From contig NZ_CP016948.1 of assembly GCF_001642805.2 (NCBI RefSeq), positions 868,001-932,000 of the forward strand: a stretch of DNA of 64,000 bases, read 5' to 3'. Position numbers and translations under genes: made by a program. This DNA comes from Serratia surfactantfaciens. Its GTDB lineage: Bacteria > Pseudomonadota > Gammaproteobacteria > Enterobacterales > Enterobacteriaceae. The notes under the pieces are model-generated. The model ran no database searches. It worked only from the letters and a program-made list of their open reading frames with translations, and was not told the DNA's origin. Positions 35,792-43,527 of the stretch are shown here, one piece after another. The first letter of the stretch is position 1. Each line of letters begins with the position of its first letter.

Positions 35792-36499
35792 TCAGGCTGC
35801 GCGCGCCGGGATCGCGAGCCCGCGCTGCACTGCCGGCCGAGCCAGACCACGCTCCAGCCACTGTGCGACGCGCGGGAAGCTGTCGAACTCCACCAGCTCG
35901 CGCGCCTCATAGAAGCCGATCAGATTGCGCACCCAGCCCAGCAGCGAGATATCGGCGATGCTGTAGTCCGCCCCCATGATCCAGTCGCGGCCTTCAAGGC
36001 GCGTTTCCAACACGCCGAGCAGGCGTTTCGATTCATTTTTGTAACGCTCCAGTGGCCGCTTGTCTTCATATTCGCGCCCGGCGAATTTGTGGAAGAAACC
36101 GAGCTGGCCGAACATCGGGCCGACCGCCGCCATCTGGAAGAACACCCACTGAATGGTTTCATAACGCTGCGCCGGATCCTGCGGCAGAAAGCGGCCGCTC
36201 TTTTCCGCCAGGTAGAGCAGAATAGCGCCGGATTCGAATAGCGGCAGCGGCCGGCCATCGGGGCCGTCGGGATCGATGATCGCCGGGATCTTGCCGTTCG
36301 GGTTCAGCGCCAGGAATTCCGGCGTCCAGGTTTCGTTGTTGCCGATATCGATCAGGTGCGCTTCATAGGGCAGGCCGATCTCTTCGAGCATGATAGACAC
36401 TTTGACGCCGTTCGGCGTCGGCAGAGAGTAGAGCTGCAGCCGTTCCGGGTGCTGAGCCGGCCAGCGTTTGACGATCGGGAATTGGGTGGGATCGAGCAT
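35792..36499 (-). CDS. Glutathione S-transferase (Nu-class, YfcG/YghU-like)
   Basis: This 235-residue protein has a thioredoxin-like N-terminal domain (QLYSLPTPNGVKVSIMLEE, then NPNGKIPAIIDPDGPDG and LFESGAILLYLAEKSG). An all-helical C-terminal domain follows (ADYSIADISLLGWVRN). The TPNG motif in the active-site loop is that of YfcG/YghU, which act on disulfides and peroxides with GSH instead of on classic electrophiles. It is a single gene, convergent with nothing close. Confidence 0.88.
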   Translation of the reverse strand: MLDPTQFPIVKRWPAQHPERLQLYSLPTPNGVKVSIMLEEIGLPYEAHLIDIGNNETWTPEFLALNPNGKIPAIIDPDGPDGRPLPLFESGAILLYLAEKSGRFLPQDPAQRYETIQWVFFQMAAVGPMFGQLGFFHKFAGREYEDKRPLERYKNESKRLLGVLETRLEGRDWIMGADYSIADISLLGWVRNLIGFYEARELVEFDSFPRVAQWLERGLARPAVQRGLAIPARAA

Positions 36500-36573
36500 G
36501 GAAACTCCTCGGGTTGGCGGGATCGTTTAAGCGTACCCCTTGAGTATTGCAGTAAAACTACCCCGACGCAGAG

Positions 36574-37257
36574 CTACAGCGTGAGTTCAAAATGTGCGGC
36601 CAGCGCTTTTTTACCGGCGTCGGTCAGCTGCAGCTCGCGGCTGTCGAGTTGGCGCAGCATCCAACCGCGTTTGATAAAGGCGTTTAGCAGCGCAGCGCCA
36701 AGCGCGCCGCCGAGGTGGGCACGGCGTTCGCTCCAGTCCAGGCAACCGCAGGCGAAACGGCGGCGGGTGGGGGCAGGGGAACAATCGACGCCCAGCCGCG
36801 CCAGCGCGACCTGACCGGCGTCGCTTAAGCGGTAGTCTTCCTCGCCACTCAACCAGTTCAGCGCATGCAGCCGATCGTGCAGCTTCACCGCTACCTCGCC
36901 CGCCATATGGTCGTAGCAGGTGCGGGCATATTGCAGCGAGGTCGGCGTGCTGCTCTTCACCGACGGGCGCGGCACGCCCGTCAGTGCCATCAGGCCTTCC
37001 AGCGCGGCGGCCACCGGTTGCCCGGCCAGCCGAAAATAGCGGTAACGCCCCTGTTTGAGGCAGGCGATCAGCCGCTGTTCCAGCAGTTTCGCCAGATGCG
37101 CGCTGGCGGTGGAAGGAGCAACCTCGACCGCCGCGCTGAGCTCGGTGGCGGTGTAGGCGCGCCCGTCCATCAACAGGCACAGCATGCGCGCCCGGGTGCG
37201 GTCGGCGATGGCGGCGCTGAGTGCCGCTAAACGATCTTCTATCTCGATGTTATGCAT
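36574..37257 (-). CDS. ArsR-type winged-helix regulator (long form)
   Basis: The 227-residue protein has an N-terminal ArsR/SmtB HTH at about 1-100 (IEDRLAALSAAIADRTRARML, then TATELSAAVEVAPSTASAHLAK and YRYFRLAG). No Cys-rich metal motif is visible in the canonical alpha-3 site. A C-terminal domain of about 120 residues has CGCLDWSERRAHLGG, in which the C-x-C may be a metal or redox sensor. It is divergent from the P450-like/ABM operon, with 80 bp between start codons, so it likely represses that operon. The inducer is unknown. Confidence 0.85.
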   Translation of the reverse strand: MHNIEIEDRLAALSAAIADRTRARMLCLLMDGRAYTATELSAAVEVAPSTASAHLAKLLEQRLIACLKQGRYRYFRLAGQPVAAALEGLMALTGVPRPSVKSSTPTSLQYARTCYDHMAGEVAVKLHDRLHALNWLSGEEDYRLSDAGQVALARLGVDCSPAPTRRRFACGCLDWSERRAHLGGALGAALLNAFIKRGWMLRQLDSRELQLTDAGKKALAAHFELTL

Positions 37258-37337
37258 ACTTCGAGGTTAGACGAAGTATGACGGCGCGTCCATCGTTAGC
37301 CTGTGGTTATCGCCATCTGGCTACGAGGGAGAAAACC

Positions 37338-38357
37338 ATGTCCGTGTGTCCTTATGCCGCCGCGCTCGCCGCCGAGCCGCAGGCCCATTATCGCGCTCTG
37401 CCGCCCCTGAGCTGGGATAGCGCATGGCAATGTTGGGTGGCCGCGGTGCCGCAGCTAGTGAGGGAAGCGCTGCTCAATGCCGATCTCGGCGTGCGGCCGG
37501 CCGATGAGCCGGTGCCGGTGGCCTTGCTGGAGACGCCGATGGCGCCGCTGTTCGCCGGGCTGGCGCGGATGCGCGACGGCGAACAGCACCACGCGCTTAA
37601 AGCGGCGCTGCAGCGGGCGCTGGCCGTCTGTTCGGATGCCATGATTCTGCAAACCGCTGCACAATGCGCTGAGTGGTTAGCGCCAAAGGTGCCCGATGCG
37701 GCGGCGATCACTCGCTTTAACTATGGATTGCCGCTTTGCAGCCTCGGCGCTTTGTTGGGCGTGCCCAGGGCACAATGGCCATGCCTGATCGACGACGGTC
37801 TGGACTTCGTCCGCTGTATCGCACCCGGCAGCACACCACCGCAGCTGGCGCGGGGTATAGCGGCAGCGCAGCGGCTCAGCGCCCAACTGATGGCGGAGCA
37901 TGGCGTGCTGCGCAAGGCTTTGGAGCGGGAGATTGGCGATGCCCGGCTTGAGTTGGCCAATGTGCTCGGCCTGCTGTTTCAGGCCTGTGAGGCGACGGCG
38001 GGCTGGATCGGACAGGCGTATTGGCTGGCTCGGCAGAACGGTGAAGTGGAGATTGCGCTGGATCGGGTACGGGCGCTAACGCCGCCGATCCAAAACACGC
38101 GCCGTTTCGTCTTGCGCGAGACGCAGCTTGGCGGTTGCACGCTGCGCGTGGGTCAGACCATTTTGCTGCTGCTCGGTGCCGACGGCGAACTGGCCTTCGG
38201 CGCGGGGGCGCACCGCTGCCCGGGCGAACGTTGGGCGAGGATTATCGCGCGCTGCGGCGTTGCGCATCTGTGTTCGCTGGATATTGATGAGCGGGCGTTG
38301 AAATCGGTGCAGTGGCGCCGTTCGCTGAATGCGCGCGTGCCGGAATTTTACCGTTGA
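37338..38357 (+). CDS. Short cytochrome P450-like protein
   Basis: The 339-residue protein begins at ATG 37338 with GAGGGAG upstream. The longer frame from 37221 overlaps the ArsR gene start and was rejected. The heme-thiolate loop FGAGAHRCPGERWARI (Cys ligand in HRCPG) identifies it, and QNTRRFVLRETQLGG matches the strand after the K-helix. It is about 60 residues shorter than typical bacterial P450s (about 400). The region between ILLLLGA and the heme loop is almost absent, so the meander/NRDP section is deleted. The Glu of the ExxR motif is not evident (DRVRALTPP). Enzyme activity is uncertain. It is 12 bp from the ABM gene. Confidence 0.75.
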   Translation: MSVCPYAAALAAEPQAHYRALPPLSWDSAWQCWVAAVPQLVREALLNADLGVRPADEPVPVALLETPMAPLFAGLARMRDGEQHHALKAALQRALAVCSDAMILQTAAQCAEWLAPKVPDAAAITRFNYGLPLCSLGALLGVPRAQWPCLIDDGLDFVRCIAPGSTPPQLARGIAAAQRLSAQLMAEHGVLRKALEREIGDARLELANVLGLLFQACEATAGWIGQAYWLARQNGEVEIALDRVRALTPPIQNTRRFVLRETQLGGCTLRVGQTILLLLGADGELAFGAGAHRCPGERWARIIARCGVAHLCSLDIDERALKSVQWRRSLNARVPEFYR

Positions 38358-38369
38358 GAGGAGACGAGG

Positions 38370-38717
38370 ATGATTGCCGTGATTTTTGAACTGCAGGCCG
38401 CCGACGGGCAGCGCGATACCTACCTGGCGCTGGCGGTGGAGCTGAAGCCGCTGCTGGCGCAGATCGACGGATTCATCTCCATCGAGCGCTTCCAAAGCCT
38501 GGCGGAACCTGCGCGCCTGCTGTCGCTCTCTTTCTGGCGCGACGAGGCGGCGGTGCAGCAGTGGCGCAATCTCGAACAGCACCGGGCGGCGCAGGCGCGC
38601 GGCCGTGGCGAGGTGTTGGCGCAGTATCGGCTGCGGGTGGCGGAGGTGATGCGGGATTACGGGCTGGACCGGCGCGAGCAGGTACCACAGGACAGCCGTT
38701 GCTATCACCGCACCTGA
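38370..38717 (+). CDS. Antibiotic biosynthesis monooxygenase (ABM) domain protein
   Basis: This 115-residue protein has the ferredoxin-like ABM fold: AVIFELQAADGQRDTYLALA, a helix, then GFISIERFQSL, LLSLSFWRDEAAVQQWRN and YRLRVAEVMRDY. ABM proteins include quinol monooxygenases (YgiN) and IsdG-type heme oxygenases. A cofactor cannot be read from this sequence. It is co-directional with the P450-like gene (12-bp gap) with GGAGACGAGG upstream, so the two probably act together. Confidence 0.82.
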   Translation: MIAVIFELQAADGQRDTYLALAVELKPLLAQIDGFISIERFQSLAEPARLLSLSFWRDEAAVQQWRNLEQHRAAQARGRGEVLAQYRLRVAEVMRDYGLDRREQVPQDSRCYHRT

Positions 38718-38720
38718 GTA

Positions 38721-38744
38721 AAAGCCCGCCGGCGGCGGGCTTTC
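38721..38744. terminator. Terminator between the ABM and isochorismatase genes
   Basis: AAAGCCCGCC-N-GGCGGGCTTT inverted repeat with short A/T flanks. It is bidirectional between convergent genes. Confidence 0.8.
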
Positions 38745-38750
38745 ATCCGC

Positions 38751-39482
38751 TTATTTCGCCTCGCTGCCCACCTTCATCGCTCCGGCGTAGCTGGCGCCCA
38801 TTCCCCAGGCGGCGCCGTGGTCGCGGGCGATCTGCAATACGCCTCCCGCCGTGGCCTTGCGGCTCCAGTCTTGCTGCCATTCCAGCATCAGCGCCACCCA
38901 ATTGATGGGGGTAGCGCCCGCTTGCACCAGGCGCTGCATGGCGTTGTTTTGCGTGTCTGGCGTAATATCGCCGGTGACGTCCGACAGGATATAAACCTCA
39001 TAACCCTCGCCCAGGGCGGACAGCGCCGGCAGCATCACGCAGCTGGCGGTCCATAGCCCGCCGATGATGATTTTCTTGCGGCCGGATTGCTTGATCAGAT
39101 CCGCCACGCGCCGGTCCTGCCAGACATTGATGGCGGTGCGATCGTACACCTGCAGGTCTGGGCGCGCCTGCGTCACCTGCTGGAATACCGGTCCGGCGAA
39201 GCTTTTGGCGTTGGCCGATGCCAGAATGGTCGGCACATTGAATACCTTGGCGGCCTTGGCGATACCGGCGGCGTTATTCACCAGGTTGGTTTGATCGATA
39301 GAAGAAACGGTCATACCGAACATGTCCTGCAGATCGACCAGCAGCAACAGGCTGTTGTCGGCGGTCAGCGGTTGCACATAACCCGCCTGACGGCTGTCGG
39401 CGACAGGGGATTGCGCCAGCGCGACGACGGGGGCGGTGGCGGCGCTCAGGCCGAACATCAGGGCGAATAGGGTCTTTTTCAT
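38751..39482 (-). CDS. Exported isochorismatase-family hydrolase (YcaC-like)
   Basis: The ATG at 39482 is preceded by GGAG and opens a clear signal peptide (MKKTLFALMFGLSAATAPVVALAQS). An upstream in-frame start at 39524 would hide it. The 243-residue precursor then follows YcaC: catalytic Asp in LLLVDLQDMFG, Arg in YDRTAINVW and Cys in GGLWTASCVMLPALSA. YcaC itself is cytoplasmic, so a signal peptide is a notable variation. The natural substrate of the family is unsettled. It is divergent from the LysR gene at 39615. Confidence 0.85.
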   Translation of the reverse strand: MKKTLFALMFGLSAATAPVVALAQSPVADSRQAGYVQPLTADNSLLLLVDLQDMFGMTVSSIDQTNLVNNAAGIAKAAKVFNVPTILASANAKSFAGPVFQQVTQARPDLQVYDRTAINVWQDRRVADLIKQSGRKKIIIGGLWTASCVMLPALSALGEGYEVYILSDVTGDITPDTQNNAMQRLVQAGATPINWVALMLEWQQDWSRKATAGGVLQIARDHGAAWGMGASYAGAMKVGSEAK

Positions 39483-39614
39483 TATTAACTCCAAGATTAT
39501 CAGTAAATTAAGTTCACTTACCACTCAGGGAAGCGGTTGGATAAAGTCTACTGATGTTGATGGGGTTAATAATCTGTGGTTTATTGAATTTATAATTAAC
39601 CCGTAGGACATAAT
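39483..39614. promoter_or_regulatory. Divergent promoter region isochorismatase / LysR
   Basis: The 132-bp AT-rich spacer contains GGTTAAT at 39564-39570 and its exact reverse complement ATTAACC at 39596-39602. This could be a widely spaced LysR site. The second half is 13 bp from the LysR start codon. Confidence 0.5.
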
Positions 39615-40511
39615 ATGGATGTGCTACTGACGATGCGCGCCTTTCGCCGCGTGGTCGAACGCAACAGTTTCTATAAGGCGGCGGAGGATCTGGCGATCAC
39701 ACCGGCGGCCTTGAGCAAGCAGATTAAGCAGCTGGAAAATCGATTGGGTACGCTGTTAATCGTGCGCACCACTCGCAGCATGAGTCTGACCGAAGCCGGC
39801 CAGCTCTATTACCAGGAAGCCTGCCGGCTGCTCGGCGAATTCGACGCGCTGGAACAGACGGTGGCGGCCAGCACGCAGCAGGTTTCCGGCATGCTGCGGG
39901 TTAATGCGCCACTCTCGTTTGGCCTGACGGTGCTGTCGCCACTGTTGCCGCTGTTTATGCAGCGTTACCCGCAATTGCAGGTAGAACTGACGCTGGATGA
40001 TCGCGTGTTGGACGTGGTGGCGGCCGGTTTCGATATCTCACTGCGCATTCGTCGGCGGTTGCCGGATTCATCGCTCAGCGCGCAGGCGCTGGGGGAGATA
40101 CAGCAACGGATTTGCGCCGCGCCCGGTTATCTGGCGCAGCACGGTGCGCCACAGGCGCCGGAGGAACTGCAGCGGCACAGTTGCCTGGCGTATTCTTTGG
40201 CGGAAAGGCCGGGACAATGGCAGTTTAGCGCCGGCAGCGACAGCCTGAGCGTGGCGTTAACGCCGCGCTTCACCGCCAACAACAGCCTGATGTTACGCGA
40301 TATGCTGGTGGCGGGGTTGGGGATCGGTTCACTGCCGTCGTTCGTGGCCGATCCCGAGATCGCCGCCGGTCGGTTGGTGCCGCTGTTCCCCGCAATGGCC
40401 GCCGAAACGCACCAGGTGTTTGCGGTGTATCCGACGCGCCGGCATTTGCAGCGGAAGGTGAGGTTGTTCACCGAGTTTGTGCGTGAATGTGGGCTGAGAA
40501 CGCCGGATTGA
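39615..40511 (+). CDS. LysR family transcriptional regulator (isochorismatase-linked)
   Basis: This 298-residue protein has the LysR HTH at about 5-65 (AFRRVVERNSFYKAAEDLAI, then LSKQIKQLENRLG). The effector domain resembles the AaeR/DsdC-like LTTR_8 branch (LTVLSPLLPLFMQRYPQLQVEL, DISLRIRRRLPDSSLSAQ). It is divergent from the exported isochorismatase, which it likely controls. Confidence 0.9.
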   Translation: MDVLLTMRAFRRVVERNSFYKAAEDLAITPAALSKQIKQLENRLGTLLIVRTTRSMSLTEAGQLYYQEACRLLGEFDALEQTVAASTQQVSGMLRVNAPLSFGLTVLSPLLPLFMQRYPQLQVELTLDDRVLDVVAAGFDISLRIRRRLPDSSLSAQALGEIQQRICAAPGYLAQHGAPQAPEELQRHSCLAYSLAERPGQWQFSAGSDSLSVALTPRFTANNSLMLRDMLVAGLGIGSLPSFVADPEIAAGRLVPLFPAMAAETHQVFAVYPTRRHLQRKVRLFTEFVRECGLRTPD

Positions 40512-40621
40512 CAACGGTATTGGATTGTCATATTCATTAGACATGAGCAAATCTTACCGCCCATTCGCGCAAATTATTATCACCTTTCTCCGAAGGGTGG
40601 GATAGCGCGTCTGTCGCAAAT

Positions 40622-40650
40622 AAAAAACCCGCCGGCAAGGCGGGTTTTTT
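40622..40650. terminator. Strong bidirectional terminator
   Basis: AAAAAACCCGCC-N5-GGCGGGTTTTTT between the LysR gene and the P-loop gene. Confidence 0.9.
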
Positions 40651-40681
40651 TATCCCCTTCCGGCAAAGACCGGAGAACATT

Positions 40682-41179
40682 ATGAAAACCCACCCTGCAG
40701 TTTTACACCTGATGTGCGGCAAGGCCGGCGCGGGCAAATCGACGCTGGCGCAACGTTTGGCGCAGCAGCCGCAAACGCTGCTGCTGGTTGAAGATGCGTG
40801 GCTGGCGACGCTGTATGAACAGGAGATGACCACCCTGCAAGACTATGCGCGCTGTTCCGCCCGATTGCGGCGGGCGCTGGGTGGGCACATCGTTCAACTG
40901 CTGCGCGGCGGCTGGTCGGTGGCGCTCGATTTCCCGATGAATACGCCGGACCGGCGTCGCTGGGCCAAAGCTCTGGCGGAGGAGGCCGGCGTCGCGCACT
41001 GCCTGCACTATCTCGATGTCAGCCATGCGCAGTGCCTGAGCCGCATAGCGTTGAGGAATGCGCGCGGCGAGCATCCGTTTACCCTGAGCGAAGCGGAGTT
41101 TGAGCACCTGGCGCAGTACTTCGTTCCTCCGACGGAAGAGGAAGGAATGACGGTGGTACGCTATGGTGAACAGGACTGA
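40682..41179 (+). CDS. Small P-loop ATPase/kinase-like protein (AAA_33, zeta-toxin-like fold)
   Basis: This 165-residue protein has Walker A GKAGAGKSTLAQRL at about 13-26. An acidic strand-2 (LLLVEDAWLA) and a DFPMNTPDRRRW lid-like segment follow. Basic residues in LSRIALRNARGEHP match the arginine-containing lid of the AAA_33/zeta-toxin kinase family. Such proteins phosphorylate small molecules such as aminoglycosides or sugar nucleotides. The substrate is unknown and no antitoxin partner is adjacent. Confidence 0.78.
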   Translation: MKTHPAVLHLMCGKAGAGKSTLAQRLAQQPQTLLLVEDAWLATLYEQEMTTLQDYARCSARLRRALGGHIVQLLRGGWSVALDFPMNTPDRRRWAKALAEEAGVAHCLHYLDVSHAQCLSRIALRNARGEHPFTLSEAEFEHLAQYFVPPTEEEGMTVVRYGEQD

Positions 41180-41211
41180 AAACCGGCGCCGTAATGGCGC
41201 CGGCAACAGGG

Positions 41212-41718
41212 TTAGGCTTCGGCGTTAAACGCGGCGTGGAAAGCGACCTCCGCACGCGGCAGCCCACCCTGGAAGGCGACGGCGCGGAAGTACTCTTGCG
41301 GTACGCCCGGCAGGGTCAGGGCGGTCTGCGCCTGGAAGCCGAAACGGCCGTAATAGTTCGGATCGCCCAGTACTACGCAGCCTGCGGCGCGCTCTGCTTG
41401 CAGCTCGGCCAGCAGTTGGCGGATCAGGCGGCTGCCGATCCCCTGGCCTTGGTAAGCCGGCAGTACCGATACCGGCGCCAGCCCGTACCAATCGGCGGCG
41501 CCGTTGCTGAGCACGACCGGAGAGAGGGCGGCGTGCCCGATCGGTGTGCCATGTTGTTCGGCGATCAGCGACAGGGTGAGCGCGCCCGCAGCGCGCAGCG
41601 CGTTGACGATAAACTGCTCGGTGTGGCTGCTGTGTTCGGCGTGCAGGAACGCGGCGGCGGTCAGGGTGGTGATGGCGCTGACGTCGGCCGGCGTTTCGTG
41701 GCGTAAAATGATGCTCAT
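41212..41718 (-). CDS. yjhQ: GNAT acetyltransferase, YjhQ-like partner of TopAI
   Basis: This 168-residue GNAT protein has the acetyl-CoA loop VLPAYQGQGIGSRLIRQLL and the YhbS-like LGDPNYYGRFGF. It lies 62 bp downstream of a clear yjhX (topAI) homologue in the same orientation. In E. coli the topAI-yjhQ operon encodes the toxin TopAI and an acetyltransferase-like antitoxin YjhQ. The assignment rests on that gene order; by sequence alone it could be another YhbS-type enzyme. Confidence 0.7.
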   Translation of the reverse strand: MSIILRHETPADVSAITTLTAAAFLHAEHSSHTEQFIVNALRAAGALTLSLIAEQHGTPIGHAALSPVVLSNGAADWYGLAPVSVLPAYQGQGIGSRLIRQLLAELQAERAAGCVVLGDPNYYGRFGFQAQTALTLPGVPQEYFRAVAFQGGLPRAEVAFHAAFNAEA

Positions 41719-41780
41719 AGTCTTTTCCTTATACGGATAAGGGGGGCCGGCCGGGCTGCCTGCCCGACCGGTATCGATGA

Positions 41781-42038
41781 TTAACGGTTATCCAGCTGCG
41801 CGCGCACGGCCTTGAGCCCGGCGACGGTGACGCGATAAGGGCGCCCCTGGCGAGAGAGGATCAGGCGTTTGGTTTTGAGCTTGGTGAAAACGGCAAGCGA
41901 GCAGTCGGCCAAGCCGAGCCCTTCGCGGGTGTAGCATTCGACGCGGGTGACGTGACCGGCGTCGCTGCGGGTGAAGGCGATATAGCCGCCTTTGGCCAAC
42001 ACGTGCAGCACGCGTTGTTCCGCTTTGGAAATGTTCAT
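41781..42038 (-). CDS. yjhX: TopAI (YjhX) topoisomerase I inhibitor toxin-like protein
   Basis: The ATG at 42038 gives 85 residues, the same length as E. coli YjhX. Conserved blocks are [42 protein letters not shown] and [10 protein letters not shown]. An upstream in-frame ATG at 42074 was not used because it would add residues with no family match. In E. coli TopAI binds and inhibits DNA topoisomerase I, with YjhQ as antitoxin. The gene is preceded by a leader of about 160 nt with a short ORF and G/C-rich structure, and by a good promoter. Confidence 0.92.
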   Translation of the reverse strand: MNISKAEQRVLHVLAKGGYIAFTRSDAGHVTRVECYTREGLGLADCSLAVFTKLKTKRLILSRQGRPYRVTVAGLKAVRAQLDNR

Positions 42039-42061
42039 GTTGGGAGATCCTGTAATAACCC

Positions 42062-42100
42062 CAGATACGCGCATCCCCGCGCAAACGCGCGTCGGATACG
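42062..42100 (-). promoter_or_regulatory. Structured G/C-rich segment in the yjhX leader
   Basis: On the minus strand it has several overlapping pairings: GCGC-GTTT-GCGC, CGCGCG with GCGCG, and the outer GTATC with GATAC. It sits just before the weak yjhX ribosome site (AGGATC), so folding could control access to it. Confidence 0.5.
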
Positions 42101-42132
42101 TCAGAGTCCCTCGCCATACGGCAAGGAAGCGA

Positions 42133-42159
42133 CTATCGGGTGGTTACAATCTCCAACAT
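42133..42159 (-). CDS. Short leader [11 protein letters not shown] upstream of yjhX (putative)
   Basis: On the minus strand ATG at 42159 with GAGG 5 nt upstream opens an eight-codon frame, MLEIVTTR, ending in TAG (42133-42135). It lies about 50 nt downstream of the -10 and about 95 nt upstream of the yjhX start. In E. coli the topAI leader contains a translated peptide (toiL) that senses ribosome-targeting antibiotics. I cannot recall that peptide's sequence to compare. Function here is inferred from position and ribosome site. Confidence 0.45.
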   Translation of the reverse strand: MLEIVTTR

Positions 42160-42207
42160 ACAGGCCTCGGGCAGTGAAAAACGCCAGGGCGGCGTTTCAG
42201 CGCGGTT

Positions 42208-42236
42208 ACTGTAGCCAATGACCGATTGGCTGTCAA
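42208..42236 (-). promoter_or_regulatory. sigma-70 promoter with operator-like dyad upstream of yjhX
   Basis: Read on the minus strand, TTGACA (42236-42231), a 17-bp spacer and TACAGT (42213-42208). The spacer itself is GCCAAT-N5-ATTGGC, a perfect 6-bp inverted repeat filling all 17 bases. A repressor bound there would block RNA polymerase; YjhQ or TopAI autoregulation is a natural guess. Confidence 0.75.
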
Positions 42237-42271
42237 TCCGCCGGCGACGCGGGCCGCCGGCGAAAAGCCCA

Positions 42272-42742
42272 TTAGAAAGGCTTGGTCGGCAGGTATTTGC
42301 CGTCCAGGGTGATCACCGCGCGTTCGCCGCCGTCCGGGTCGGCGACCTTCTTGATATCCAGCTTGAAGTTGATGGCGCTGATGATGCCGTCGCCAAACTG
42401 CTCGTGCACCAACGCTTTCAGCGTGGAGCCGTAAACCTGCAGCATTTCATAGAAGCGATAAATGGTCGGATCGGTCGGCACGCCGCCGGGGATGCTGCCG
42501 CGCAGCGGGATGGTTTGCAGCAGCCGCACCGCCTCTTCGTCCAGCCCCAGCTTGGCCGCTACCGCGCGCGCCGCCGGTTCCGGCAGCGCATGCTGCCCGA
42601 GCAGCGCGGCGGTGACGAATGCCAGACTGAGGCCGGTGCCTTCGGTCAGCGCTTCGAACGTCAGGTTCTGGCGGATTTTGGCGGCCATGATGGTGTCGGT
42701 AAGCGCTTCGCGCGGGGCGGCGTTATGCAGAGAGTGTGTCAT
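42272..42742 (-). CDS. cynS: Cyanate hydratase (cyanase)
   Basis: This 156-residue protein matches E. coli CynS (156). The helical N-terminal domain ([20 protein letters not shown]) is followed by the catalytic domain with Arg/Glu in [20 protein letters not shown] and Ser in [10 protein letters not shown]. It forms a decamer that converts cyanate plus bicarbonate to ammonia and CO2. It lies 17 bp after cynT; the cyanate transporter gene cynX is not present next to it. Confidence 0.97.
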   Translation of the reverse strand: MTHSLHNAAPREALTDTIMAAKIRQNLTFEALTEGTGLSLAFVTAALLGQHALPEPAARAVAAKLGLDEEAVRLLQTIPLRGSIPGGVPTDPTIYRFYEMLQVYGSTLKALVHEQFGDGIISAINFKLDIKKVADPDGGERAVITLDGKYLPTKPF

Positions 42743-42759
42743 ATTGGCTCCTTGTTGGC

Positions 42760-43413
42760 TTAAAAACGGGCGATCGCCGGCGTGGCGGTCACCTCGGGAT
42801 GGGTGGCGAGCGGCACGAAGCGGCGGGTTTCACCGTCCAGCGCCTCGATAGCGCCGCTGGCGATGTCATAGACCCAGCCGTGCAGCTTCAGGCGGCCCTG
42901 CTCCAGCGCCAGGGCGACGGAAGGGTGCGTTTTGATGTTGTTGAGCTGGGCGATGACGTTCTCGCGCACCATCGACATGACCCGCGCCTCATCGGTGGCG
43001 TGCGGATAAGCCTGATTGACCGCCCTGGCCGAATCGGCGTAGCGCAGCCAGCCGGCGACCGTCGGCAGGTGATCCAGACACTGGCAGGTGGCGATGGCGG
43101 TCATCGCGCCGCAGTCGGAATGGCCGCAGATCACGATATCCTCCACGCCCAGCGCGGCGACGGCGTACTCGACCGAGGCGGAGACCCCGCCGGGTTCGGG
43201 GCCGAAGGAAGGCACGATGTTGCCGGCGTTGCGGATCACGAACAGATCGCCCGGCTCGCGCTGGGTGACCAGCTCCGGCACCAGACGGCTATCGGAACAC
43301 GAGATAAACAGAGTGCGCGGGTTTTGGCGGGTCGCCAGCCGCTGAAACAGCGCCGTGCGTTCAACAAAGGCTTCGCGCTGGAACTTCAGAAAGCCCTCAA
43401 TCACCTCTTTCAT
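42760..43413 (-). CDS. cynT: Beta-class carbonic anhydrase CynT
   Basis: This 217-residue protein (E. coli CynT 219) has the zinc ligand set: Cys and Asp in [11 protein letters not shown], and His and Cys in [10 protein letters not shown]. It regenerates the bicarbonate that cyanase consumes, keeping CO2 from escaping. It is first in the cynTS pair and divergent from cynR. AGGGAG-type sequence upstream of ATG 43413 fits a ribosome site. Confidence 0.96.
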   Translation of the reverse strand: MKEVIEGFLKFQREAFVERTALFQRLATRQNPRTLFISCSDSRLVPELVTQREPGDLFVIRNAGNIVPSFGPEPGGVSASVEYAVAALGVEDIVICGHSDCGAMTAIATCQCLDHLPTVAGWLRYADSARAVNQAYPHATDEARVMSMVRENVIAQLNNIKTHPSVALALEQGRLKLHGWVYDIASGAIEALDGETRRFVPLATHPEVTATPAIARF

Positions 43414-43471
43414 CTTTTTCTCCCTGGGGTGTCGTTATGCGATGACGGCATGATGAACGCTTCTGGCTATA

Positions 43472-43508
43472 GGGTCTAAGACCCATTTATAATGATATCT
43501 ATAGGTAT
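43472..43508. promoter_or_regulatory. Operator-like dyads between cynT and cynR
   Basis: GGGTC-TAA-GACCC (43472-43484) is perfect. ATATCTATAGGTAT (43495-43508) is a near-palindrome with LysR-type ATA...TAT ends. CynR binding is inferred from the divergent arrangement. Confidence 0.55.
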
Positions 43509-43527
43509 TACTAATATCTGGGGCGCT

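Noticed and set aside
41788..42117. 109-codon frame overlapping yjhX in another frame, beginning [12 protein letters not shown]
   Set aside because: It has weak start context, and most of its length is a shadow of yjhX, which is itself clearly real. It could at most give a second leader peptide.
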